Shown here one piece after another: positions 1 through 5,417 of a stretch of 5,472 nucleotides of DNA (position 1 is the first letter of the stretch; each line of letters starts with the position of its first letter). Location: the NCBI GenBank assembly GCA_003558175.1, contig PWMO01000282.1:1-5472 (forward strand). Reading direction: 5' to 3'. Source of the DNA: Spirochaetaceae bacterium. GTDB taxonomy: Bacteria > Spirochaetota > Spirochaetia > DSM-27196 > PWMO01. The position numbers and the translations under genes are program-made. Under the pieces are notes generated by a model. The model saw nothing but the letters and a program-made list of their open reading frames with translations. It was not told the DNA's origin and made no database searches.

Positions 1-726
1 CTCGAGTACCCCGGCTTCTTCCAGACGTCGCAACGTACGCACGGTTGCCTCGACCGTCAGGCCGGACAGCTCGGCCAGTTCCTGGCGCGGAGCCGCCAGC
101 TCAAACGGCCGGTCCGGATACTCGTCGCCACACTCGCCGGTGTTGTGGCAGAGCTCGGCGATGGCGGCAAGCAGGCGCTGTTCCGCGCGACTGTACGCCA
201 TGTTGGTTGCCAGCGTCTCGGCATGGCCGAGGTCGCCCGCCAGCTTATGAATGATCTGCGTTCGCACGTTCGGATCGATCTCGATCAGCTTCATGACTAC
301 CGCCGCGGGCAGGTAGGCCGTTACCGCGCTCTCCAGCACAACGCCGTAGCCGGACAGATTCTGCCCGGCGAGCAGCGACCGATGTCCGACAAGGTCTCCA
401 GGCACGGCGATGCGAGTGGTAAGCTGCTTCCCGCCTTCAGTCTCTTTGAAGACTTTGATGCGCCCTTTGCAGACCGACCAGATCCCGTGCGCCTCTTCTC
501 CGGCGTGAAAGACAAACTCGCCCTTGTCCCAGCTTCGAACCTGGCGATGACGTGTGATCAGCCGATGCGCCTCTTCGTTGAGCGCACACCCGAAAAAGCA
601 ACCGGCACAGACCGCGCCGCTCCATTTCTTGCCGTCGCTGCGCGGCCTGATGCCCAGGGCAACCGTGGTGGCTTTCAGGGTGGCCGTGGCCCTGGCAGTG
701 GCAGTGGCGTTCGTGACGGCAGTCAT
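1..726 (-). CDS. Crp/Fnr-family transcriptional regulator with N-terminal cysteine cluster (3' end outside window)
   Basis: The frame is open for 242 codons and runs off the left edge; only the last part of the winged-helix domain is missing. Residues about 48-165 form a cyclic-nucleotide-binding-type beta barrel (KGEFVFHAGEE, GRIKVF, PGDLVG), followed by the dimer helix and a helix-turn-helix at about 213-235 (ELAELSGLTVEATVRTLRRL). In the recognition helix E226 and R230 match the conserved E and R of FNR and CRP, but the serine FNR has before that arginine is V229 here. Three cysteines lie ahead of the barrel (C40, C43, C47; CX2CX3C) with a fourth at C86. FNR uses N-terminal cysteines for a 4Fe-4S cluster, but its fourth ligand sits further along, so Fe-S binding here is an inference. 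The start at 726 is supported by SD GGGAGG (738-733) and by ATGA overlap with the upstream rrf2-like gene. Residues 7-21 are low-complexity Ala/Thr. Family assignment is firm; the signal and targets are unknown. Confidence 0.93.
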   Translation of the reverse strand, partial: MTAVTNATATARATATLKATTVALGIRPRSDGKKWSGAVCAGCFFGCALNEEAHRLITRHRQVRSWDKGEFVFHAGEEAHGIWSVCKGRIKVFKETEGGKQLTTRIAVPGDLVGHRSLLAGQNLSGYGVVLESAVTAYLPAAVVMKLIEIDPNVRTQIIHKLAGDLGHAETLATNMAYSRAEQRLLAAIAELCHNTGECGDEYPDRPFELAAPRQELAELSGLTVEATVRTLRRLEEAGVLE

Positions 727-1172
727 CGTTGGCCTCCCGCTGCAACTGCTTCCTGCAGCGTGGCAGCCTGTCCGGCACCGACGCTCCCGGCGACTTCCTC
801 GATTGTCGACTCACGCAGCATGCTCAGATAGGCCTCGCGCACCGGCCCGTAGCGCCGATGGATGCGGCACGTGCCATTGCAGCTCCTGTTCCCCAGAAAG
901 CAGCCGTTCCAGCGGCTCACGCGATCAATCGGCTCGACGACGTCGTAGATGGTGATGCTGTCGGCTGGTCGAGCGAGACGGAAGCCGCCACCGGCACCCT
1001 TCCTCGAGTCCACCAGCCCATGGCTGCTGAGGGACTGCAGCAGCTTGCCCAGGTAATTGCGCGGCGCTCCGATCTTTTCGGCAATAGCAACTGCACCTGC
1101 GTAATGTCCTTCCTCCAGGTCCGCGAGCTCCCCCATTGCCCGAACCGCATGAAGCGCTGTTGTCGACAGCAT
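723..1172 (-). CDS. Rrf2-family transcriptional regulator
   Basis: This 149-residue protein has the usual Rrf2 length and layout. The start MLSTTALHAVRAMGELA and the winged helix (IAEKIGAPRNYLGKLLQSL, GLVDSRKGAGGGFRLARP, ITIYDVVEPID) match the family closely over residues 1-83. The dimerisation/sensor region carries C91, C98 and C102 (CX6CX3C) with H105 next to it. IscR and NsrR bind Fe-S clusters with three cysteines in this region, so a cluster is likely, but the spacing differs from the CX5CX5C of IscR and NsrR. I therefore cannot choose between IscR, NsrR, RsrR or a redox-only role and give no symbol. The start is fixed by SD GAGGAGG (1184-1178) five bases ahead of ATG. Its TGA overlaps the ATG of the Crp/Fnr gene, so the two regulators are probably co-translated. 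The promoter with an overlapping inverted repeat just upstream suggests self-repression. Confidence 0.95.
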   Translation of the reverse strand: MLSTTALHAVRAMGELADLEEGHYAGAVAIAEKIGAPRNYLGKLLQSLSSHGLVDSRKGAGGGFRLARPADSITIYDVVEPIDRVSRWNGCFLGNRSCNGTCRIHRRYGPVREAYLSMLRESTIEEVAGSVGAGQAATLQEAVAAGGQR

Positions 1173-1177
1173 TCTAT

Positions 1178-1200
1178 CCTCCTCGGTTATTCTCTAACCG
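1178..1200 (-). promoter_or_regulatory. SD of the rrf2-like gene touching a perfect 5' UTR inverted repeat
   Basis: On the minus strand, CGGTTA (1200-1195) and TAACCG (1189-1184) are perfect 6-bp arms around a 5-base spacer, immediately followed by the SD GAGGAGG (1184-1178), which shares one base with the stem. In RNA this would be a short hairpin abutting the ribosome-binding site. In DNA it could equally be a second operator half-site pair. Function is inferred. Confidence 0.5.
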
Positions 1201-1210
1201 GCATAAACTC

Positions 1211-1236
1211 TTAATCACATGTCATTATATGATTAA
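1211..1236. promoter_or_regulatory. Probable operator: long inverted repeat over the -10 of the rrf2 promoter
   Basis: TTAATCA (1211-1217) and TGATTAA (1230-1236) are perfect 7-bp inverted arms. Extended inward to 10 bp per arm they differ at a single pair, leaving a 6-base centre. The dyad covers the TATAAT box at 1229-1224, where a bound protein would block transcription. The most likely ligand is the Rrf2 protein encoded just downstream; the Crp/Fnr protein is the alternative, although the site is not a classical FNR box (TTGAT-N4-ATCAA). Confidence 0.65.
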
Positions 1237-1252
1237 AACAGTCAGCTGTCAA
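1224..1252 (-). promoter_or_regulatory. Consensus sigma70 promoter for the rrf2-crp/fnr operon
   Basis: Read on the minus strand, a perfect -35 (TTGACA, 1252-1247), a 17-bp spacer (1246-1230) and a perfect -10 (TATAAT, 1229-1224) lie upstream of the Rrf2-family gene. Transcription would start near 1217, giving a 5' UTR of roughly 45 bases. A fully consensus promoter would be strongly expressed unless repressed, which agrees with the operator-like dyad on the -10. Confidence 0.85.
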
Positions 1253-1315
1253 GCCGGGCGCGCGGCCGGGCGCGGCGAGAGAGGCGCGCGGCGCGGCCGG
1301 GCTGGCGGTGCGGGG

Positions 1316-3286
1316 TCAGTCGGTGTCGATGGCGAAGCCTTGAAGTTCGTCGGCGGCCTCGGCGGTGTATTGCCACAGCGCCTCATCCGGTGCGGCGGCA
1401 AACTCGCCAATGGTGATGGCGGTGTCGGTGTTGATGTCGCGGCTGTGGCGCACGTGGGTTGTTGGATAGAAGGAGAGGCGCTTGTCGCGGTAGACGCCGA
1501 TCTCTACCAGCTTGAGTGCACCGGTACGCAGCAGCTTGAGCTTCTCCCACAGGTCTTCGTCAGACTGTACACTCCAGACTCCCAGCACGATCGGCTGGGT
1601 GCGCTCGTTGACATCGCCCACAAACTCACCGCGCAGCAAGCAGTCGCGATCCCCTCCCAGGTAGGCAACGAAATCCAGGTGCTCGGCAAGCTTGCGGTCG
1701 GTGGCGAAGAAATCGCCGCTCTCCGGGTCCATCGTAAAGATGATCACGTTCTCCATCGCCTGCCCGTAGCTCTTGAACAGGGCACCGCGGTAGCGGCCGT
1801 AGTCCACCGTACTGCGCAGATGTTCAAGCCGCGTCTTTATCTCAACCGCAATCTCAACCAGCCGCTCCTTCAGCCGCGGATGGTCCGAGCGCAGCGCATT
1901 GATCTCCGACTGCAGCGTCGACTCGTCCGCCTTCCCCATGAGAAATGAGAGCACCAGGCGAAAGATGGTACGAACGTTGTGATACTTACCAAACTGCAGG
2001 ATCACGTCGAACATGTACAGCTGCATCTTGCGCAGCTGCCAGATATAGGCCATGACCGCCGTGCGTCCGGAAGTACTCTGCAGGATCGGCCGTTCGGAGA
2101 TGGTCTTGAGTTCGTGAAACCGCTGCTCCAGTTTGAGGTACCAGCGGTCAACGCGATCACCGTACTTCTGCAGCCGAACGGTCCAGGTAGTCCCCTCACC
2201 CAGCGTGCTCTCTACCGTGATGTTCTCCGCGCCGAAGGTAGAATAGATCTGCACCGTCCCGAGCCCTTCGCCCTTGCGCCGCTCCTTGGTAGTGCTGCCG
2301 ACAAATGCCGGGTAGCCGGCCTCATCGGTGCGCAGCAGCTCGGGGTCCATGCCCGTTCCGTTGTCGGTGATCCGCAGCACGAGGTCGAGATCTTCCTCGC
2401 GCAGTTCGATATCGATAACGCCCTTGTGGCCGACCTCGGCAATTGCTTCCAGTGAGTTGGCCACGATGTTCACCAGTGCCCGGCCGTAGTTGACGTAGTA
2501 GCCGACCACGTTGGTTGAATCGGTATCGATTGTCAGCTTCACCGTGCTGGGGGTAGAAGAAGCCTCGATGTAGGGGATGATGCGCTCGAGAATCAGCTCT
2601 TTGACGTCGACGGCGTGGGTGCTGCTGACCGTGTCACGGAATGCGTTCAGGATGTTGACCAGCGTGGTGGTCTCGCGGTTGATGTCCTCGATAATGCGGC
2701 CGCAGTTCTCGATCGAGAGCATCTCGACCATGTGCGACAGCAGCCGCAGTGTCTTCTTGGCGTCGTGCCGCGTGCGGCCGATCTCCTCGGTATACAGCTC
2801 GCGGCTGGGCTTCTGCGTTTCGCCTTCGATCTTGATCTCTTCTTTGCGCGCGAAGAGGTGGTAGTAGATGAGATTGCGATACACCGTGGTCTCGCCAACC
2901 GAGAAGCCCTTGCGCTGGAAGAACTCCAGCGTATCGGCCTGCTTCTCCCAGACATAGAGATAGAGCATTGACTGTGGCGGAATGCTGCGTCCCAGGTGCT
3001 CGATCAGCAGCGTTCCGATCCCGCGACCGCGGCCGAATGGGCTGGTCACCAGCTTGTAGATGTGAAAGTTCGCTTTCCTGGTATCGGAATAGACCAGGAC
3101 AAACCCGAGTATCTCGCCCTCCTCTATCCAGGCGAAGCTGTGATGATAGTCCTTCTCTATGGCACTGTCTTTCACGTAGGGCGAAGGAATGACGAACGTA
3201 TCGATATGCAGCAGCGGGTTGCGCTCCACCCGCCGCTCGAGCTCCGGTGTCAACTGTCGGATAGCGTTGCTGCTGTGATTGTTCAT
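1316..3286 (-). CDS. GNAT acetyltransferase fused to a histidine-kinase-like ATPase (656 aa)
   Basis: Three regions can be read. Residues about 1-148 are a GNAT N-acetyltransferase fold, with the acetyl-CoA motif RGRGIG at 86-91 followed by a typical motif-B stretch (LYLYVWEKQADTLEFFQRKGF). Residues about 170-220 are helical, with H174 in RTRHDAKKTL, which resembles the RHD phospho-acceptor motif of Spo0B-type kinases. Residues about 265-372 are a GHKL ATPase: N box NIVANSLEAI (273-282), G1 box DNGTGMD (308-314), G2 box GEGLGT (339-344), and a final GTTWTVRL strand. Residues 373-656 are unrecognised, mostly helical to about 495 and then mixed alpha/beta. No signal peptide or membrane segment is visible, so it should be cytosolic. 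I chose ATG at 3286 because AGAGGTG (3304-3298) precedes it; an in-frame GTG at 3370 would add 28 low-complexity residues with no SD. A signalling protein that modifies or senses an acetyl-CoA-linked target is an inference; catalytic activity of either domain is untested. No response-regulator gene lies nearby. Confidence 0.9.
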   Translation of the reverse strand: MNNHSSNAIRQLTPELERRVERNPLLHIDTFVIPSPYVKDSAIEKDYHHSFAWIEEGEILGFVLVYSDTRKANFHIYKLVTSPFGRGRGIGTLLIEHLGRSIPPQSMLYLYVWEKQADTLEFFQRKGFSVGETTVYRNLIYYHLFARKEEIKIEGETQKPSRELYTEEIGRTRHDAKKTLRLLSHMVEMLSIENCGRIIEDINRETTTLVNILNAFRDTVSSTHAVDVKELILERIIPYIEASSTPSTVKLTIDTDSTNVVGYYVNYGRALVNIVANSLEAIAEVGHKGVIDIELREEDLDLVLRITDNGTGMDPELLRTDEAGYPAFVGSTTKERRKGEGLGTVQIYSTFGAENITVESTLGEGTTWTVRLQKYGDRVDRWYLKLEQRFHELKTISERPILQSTSGRTAVMAYIWQLRKMQLYMFDVILQFGKYHNVRTIFRLVLSFLMGKADESTLQSEINALRSDHPRLKERLVEIAVEIKTRLEHLRSTVDYGRYRGALFKSYGQAMENVIIFTMDPESGDFFATDRKLAEHLDFVAYLGGDRDCLLRGEFVGDVNERTQPIVLGVWSVQSDEDLWEKLKLLRTGALKLVEIGVYRDKRLSFYPTTHVRHSRDINTDTAITIGEFAAAPDEALWQYTAEAADELQGFAIDTD

Positions 3287-3297
3287 GGCTGCTGCGG

Positions 3298-3321
3298 CAC
3301 CTCTCGCGCCAATAGTGGCGC
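3298..3321 (-). promoter_or_regulatory. SD that decides the start of the GNAT-ATPase gene, preceded by a short hairpin
   Basis: AGAGGTG (3304-3298) lies 11 bases ahead of the ATG at 3286, somewhat far but the only SD-like match near either candidate start. Just upstream, GCGCCA/TGGCGC arms (3306-3311 and 3316-3321) with a 4-base loop form a perfect stem. A hairpin so close to the SD could modulate access; this is inference. Confidence 0.45.
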
Positions 3322-3340
3322 CAAAGCCCGGGCTCGTCAA
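3312..3340 (-). promoter_or_regulatory. Weak candidate promoter for the GNAT-ATPase gene
   Basis: On the minus strand TTGACG (3340-3335, five of six matches to the -35 consensus) is followed after 17 bp by CACTAT (3317-3312), which matches the -10 consensus at only three positions. It is the best leftward candidate I can find between the divergent genes, but the implied transcript would begin almost at the SD, so the real promoter may be elsewhere. Confidence 0.25.
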
Positions 3341-3370
3341 GATTGATGCGGCCGGCCCAGCGATACCCAC

Positions 3371-3407
3371 GGATCACGGGTCTCGGTTCACGGGTCTCGG
3401 ATCACGG
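3371..3407. repeat. Five tandem 7-bp repeats, consensus GGNTCNC
   Basis: Five heptads in exact register: GGATCAC (3371), GGGTCTC (3378), GGTTCAC (3385), GGGTCTC (3392) and GGATCAC (3399), followed by GG. All share GG at 1-2, TC at 4-5 and C at 7. The order is mirrored (types A, B, C, B, A), so it can also be read as a 14-bp repeat. It lies between divergent genes, ending 10 bases before the rightward -35. Heptameric intergenic repeats occur in several bacterial groups; the function here is unknown. Confidence 0.85.
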
Positions 3408-3416
3408 AAATAGTCC

Positions 3417-3445
3417 TTGACAGTCTCGCTCACGGGCGGTATAGT
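3417..3445 (+). promoter_or_regulatory. Sigma70 promoter of the tetR-permease operon
   Basis: TTGACA (3417-3422), a 17-bp spacer, and TATAGT (3440-3445, five of six matches to the -10 consensus). The expected transcription start is about 3452, leaving a 5' UTR of roughly 76 bases before the tetR start. A near-consensus promoter followed immediately by a palindrome is the usual arrangement for a self-repressing TetR operon. Confidence 0.82.
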
Positions 3446-3456
3446 GGATTTCGAGG

Positions 3457-3478
3457 AGTTAGTTATCGATCACTAACT
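3457..3478. promoter_or_regulatory. 22-bp palindrome, probable TetR operator
   Basis: Arms AGTTAGT (3457-3463) and ACTAACT (3472-3478) flank a centred ATCGAT (3465-3470), so ten of eleven base pairs are symmetric; only 3464/3471 mismatch. It starts 12 bases past the -10 and covers the expected start of transcription. TetR-family dimers bind dyads of this size, usually in their own promoters, so the downstream regulator is the obvious ligand. Confidence 0.72.
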
Positions 3479-3527
3479 TTGTGAGCGCGGCAAGCCTCGT
3501 GGGCGGCGCCGGGCAGGAGGTATCGGG

Positions 3528-4115
3528 GTGACAGGATTGACCGATCGGCAGAGAGATATCATTCAGGTAGCCATTCGCATTATCTCGCGCAAAGGGATCC
3601 AGGAGCTCACCATTCGCAACCTGGCACGCGATCTCGGCATAACCGAACCGGCCATCTATCGCCATTTCCAGAGCAAGAGCGACATCCTGGCCGCGATGCT
3701 CGAGTATCTGCACCGCGACACCATCGCTATCTTCGATCAGGTGCAGGACGGCGAGTCGGCCCTCGATCGGCTGCGGGATTACTTCTCGCGGCTGTTCGAG
3801 CGCCTGCGCGAGAACCCGGCAACCGCGGCGGTTGTGTTTTCGGATGAGGCGTTCATGAATGACGACAGGCTGGCGGCAACCGTGCGCGCCCTGGTCGAGC
3901 TCACCATCGACAACACCACAAACCTGCTGACGCTCGCCAGGGAGAACGGCGAGATTCGCGCAGACGTCGATGAGTACGACCTTGCCACCATGCTCGCCGG
4001 CGGAGTGCGGCTGCTGGTGCGCCGCTGGCACATGTCCGGCAACGGCTGGGATCTGGCGGCGCAGGGCCGCAGCGTGATCGAGACTTTCGTCAAACTGGTC
4101 GAAGTACCGCGATAG
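3528..4115 (+). CDS. TetR/AcrR-family transcriptional regulator
   Basis: The 195-residue length is typical of the family. Residues about 8-55 are the TetR DNA-binding domain, with the helix-turn-helix LTIRNLARDLGITEPAIYRHF (27-47) followed by the family's usual SKSDIL. The rest is helical and variable, as expected for a ligand-binding and dimer domain, so the inducer cannot be inferred. Translation starts at GTG 3528, with SD AGGAGG (3515-3520) seven bases ahead; no better in-frame start is visible. It is the first gene of a three-gene operon, 17 bases ahead of the first permease gene, downstream of its own promoter and palindrome. The likely role is local repressor of the permease pair, released by a substrate of the transporter or a related compound. 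A global role is less likely given this arrangement. Confidence 0.95.
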   Translation: MTGLTDRQRDIIQVAIRIISRKGIQELTIRNLARDLGITEPAIYRHFQSKSDILAAMLEYLHRDTIAIFDQVQDGESALDRLRDYFSRLFERLRENPATAAVVFSDEAFMNDDRLAATVRALVELTIDNTTNLLTLARENGEIRADVDEYDLATMLAGGVRLLVRRWHMSGNGWDLAAQGRSVIETFVKLVEVPR

Positions 4116-4132
4116 CAGAACGGAGGCACAGA

Positions 4133-4618
4133 GTGAGTTCAATAATCTTTTACGGGCTGGCGGGGGCTGCACTGCTGCTGTCGGCAATCAAGGATCGCAA
4201 GAAGACCCGCATGGCACTGCGCAAAGGCTGGATGGCGTTCGCGCGCATCCTGCCGCAGTTTGTCGCCATTATCCTGCTGGTCGGGATCATGATCGCGCTG
4301 CTGCGGCCGCAGGTACTGACGCAGCTGCTGGGCAGCGAGTCCGGCTGGTTTGGCGTGATGCTCGCGTCGGTGGTGGGATCGGTTACGCTGATTCCCGGGT
4401 TCATCGCCTTTCCTACCGCCGCGTTGCTGTTGCGCAGTGGAGCGGGGCTGACGCAGATTGCCGCGTTTGTGGCCACGCTGATGATGGTGGGAGTGGTGAC
4501 CTTCCCGGTGGAGGTTTCCTACTTTGGCGTACGCGCGACGGTCACGCGTAACGTGGCCGCGTTTGTCTTTGCGCTGCTGGTCGCGCTGGTCATGGGAATA
4601 GTGGTTCCGTTATGGTAA
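4133..4618 (+). CDS. Half-size permease subunit 1, ArsP/YraQ (UPF0718/DUF318) superfamily
   Basis: This 161-residue hydrophobic protein has about five membrane segments (roughly 2-19, 38-57, 72-98, 104-125, 139-159). A basic loop after the first (KDRKKTRMALRKG) suggests a cytoplasmic position there. The conserved core GSVTLIPGFIAFPTAALLL (82-100), then MMVGVVTFPVE and a late RN pair (139-140), match small predicted permeases of the ArsP/YraQ superfamily. Full-length members have about 300-350 residues and two related halves; this is one half. ArsP itself exports trivalent organoarsenicals, but the cysteines seen in many arsenic permeases are absent, so the substrate is open. Translation begins at GTG 4133, with SD CGGAGG (4121-4126) six bases ahead. 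Its stop codon overlaps the start of the second half by 7 bases, so equal production is likely. Confidence 0.88.
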   Translation: MSSIIFYGLAGAALLLSAIKDRKKTRMALRKGWMAFARILPQFVAIILLVGIMIALLRPQVLTQLLGSESGWFGVMLASVVGSVTLIPGFIAFPTAALLLRSGAGLTQIAAFVATLMMVGVVTFPVEVSYFGVRATVTRNVAAFVFALLVALVMGIVVPLW

Positions 4619-5160
4619 AGAAACTGCTTCGAGACTACCTGTTTGCCATTGTGGTGGCGGCAATCTACGTGGTGCTGGCGTTTGTCAATCGCGGCGTCTT
4701 TGACAGGGCGGTCGACACCGCGGTCTCAGGGACGTGGGAGATGCTGGCCGTCATCCCGCCGATCTTCGTGCTGCTGGGACTGCTGGACGTCTGGGTTCCG
4801 CGCGAGGTATTGACCCGCTTCATCGGGCCCGGCTCGGGGGTTCGCGGCATCTTGATCGCGTTCTTCCTGGGGTCCGCGGCGGCCGGCCCGCTCTACGGCG
4901 CGTTTCCGGTTGCCGCCGTGCTGATGAGCAAGGGGGCCTCGTTCTTCAACGTCCTGATCATGATCGGCGCGTGGTCCACCACCAAGATCCCGATGTTCCT
5001 GTTCGAGCTGCAGGCACTCGGCGTTCCGTTTGCGCTCACCCGCCTGGCACTGAACATCCCCGCGATTATCGTGATGGCGTGGCTGATCCGGACGGTCGTT
5101 CCGCGGCGCGAGGTCGATCAGATATACCAGAAAGCCGCCGCACTCGCGGCAAGACGTTGA
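4612..5160 (+). CDS. Half-size permease subunit 2, ArsP/YraQ (UPF0718/DUF318) superfamily
   Basis: This 182-residue protein also has about five membrane segments (roughly 8-27, 43-62, 77-104, 112-133, 143-163) and a charged cytoplasmic-type tail (RREVDQIYQK). Its core, LGSAAAGPLYGAFPVAAVLM (86-105), then IGAWSTTKIPMFLFE, is the counterpart of the PGFIAFP region of subunit 1 and is characteristic of the second half of this permease group. The ATG at 4612 lies inside the end of the previous gene (shared ATGGTAA); no strong SD precedes it, so translation probably depends on ribosomes finishing subunit 1. The two products most likely assemble into one roughly ten-helix transporter. Direction and substrate are not shown by the sequence; efflux is inferred from the family and the TetR regulator. 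No rho-independent terminator follows. Confidence 0.88.
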   Translation: MVKKLLRDYLFAIVVAAIYVVLAFVNRGVFDRAVDTAVSGTWEMLAVIPPIFVLLGLLDVWVPREVLTRFIGPGSGVRGILIAFFLGSAAAGPLYGAFPVAAVLMSKGASFFNVLIMIGAWSTTKIPMFLFELQALGVPFALTRLALNIPAIIVMAWLIRTVVPRREVDQIYQKAAALAARR

Positions 5161-5328
5161 TCAGGATCAATGACGCCGCCGCGCGACCACCGTCACGCCC
5201 CCACCGCCGCCGCGGCCCCAACGCCTGCCGCACCCCTGCTTCCCGCGCGAATCGAATTTTCACATTGTAAACAGAGGCGTCACGGTGTACCTTTGCGAGG
5301 GTGGACTGCCGCGGCAGCCTGGCCAACG

Positions 5329-5362
5329 GGCCACCCGGGGCCCGGAAACCCGGCCACCCGGG
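5329..5362. repeat. Direct repeat GGCCACCCGGG, two copies 23 bp apart
   Basis: Identical 11-mers at 5329-5339 and 5352-5362 within a very GC-rich stretch. They could be a chance product of composition or a paired binding site; no T-run follows, so they do not form a recognisable intrinsic terminator. Confidence 0.6.
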
Positions 5363-5388
5363 CACCGCGGCGCCAGTCTGGTGACAAC

Positions 5389-5412
5389 TGTTCGGAGATA
5401 CTTGTTCGGAGA
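5389..5412 (+). repeat. Direct repeat TGTTCGGAGA, two copies 14 bp apart, ahead of the rfbA leader
   Basis: Identical 10-mers at 5389-5398 and 5403-5412. Each contains an SD-like CGGAG core, and the second lies six bases ahead of the ATG at 5418. A local duplication or a paired regulatory site are both possible. Confidence 0.6.
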
Positions 5413-5417
5413 GAACG

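Noticed and set aside
145..831. Plus-strand frame of 228 codons opposite the Crp/Fnr gene
   Set aside because: The opposite strand encodes an unmistakable Crp/Fnr protein; the plus-strand translation has no recognisable domain.
3287..3370. In-frame GTG at 3370 giving a 28-residue longer GNAT-ATPase protein
   Set aside because: It has no SD, adds a Gly/Ala-rich stretch unlike a domain, and the ATG at 3286 has an SD-like AGAGGTG ahead of it.
2634..3377. 247-codon minus-strand frame in another phase of the fusion gene
   Set aside because: It is out of phase with the clear GNAT and ATPase motifs, rich in Arg/Ser/Ala, and has no SD.
3459..4187. Minus-strand open frame of 242 codons across the tetR gene
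   Set aside because: It lies antisense to a well-supported TetR gene with promoter and SD, resembles no family, and is explained by GC-rich codon bias.
5254..5293. TTGTAA-N17-TACCTT as a promoter for rfbA
   Set aside because: The -10 matches consensus at only three positions; too weak to annotate.
5306..5317. CTGCCGCGGCAG palindrome as an intrinsic terminator
   Set aside because: There is no loop and no following T-run, so it does not fit a rho-independent terminator.
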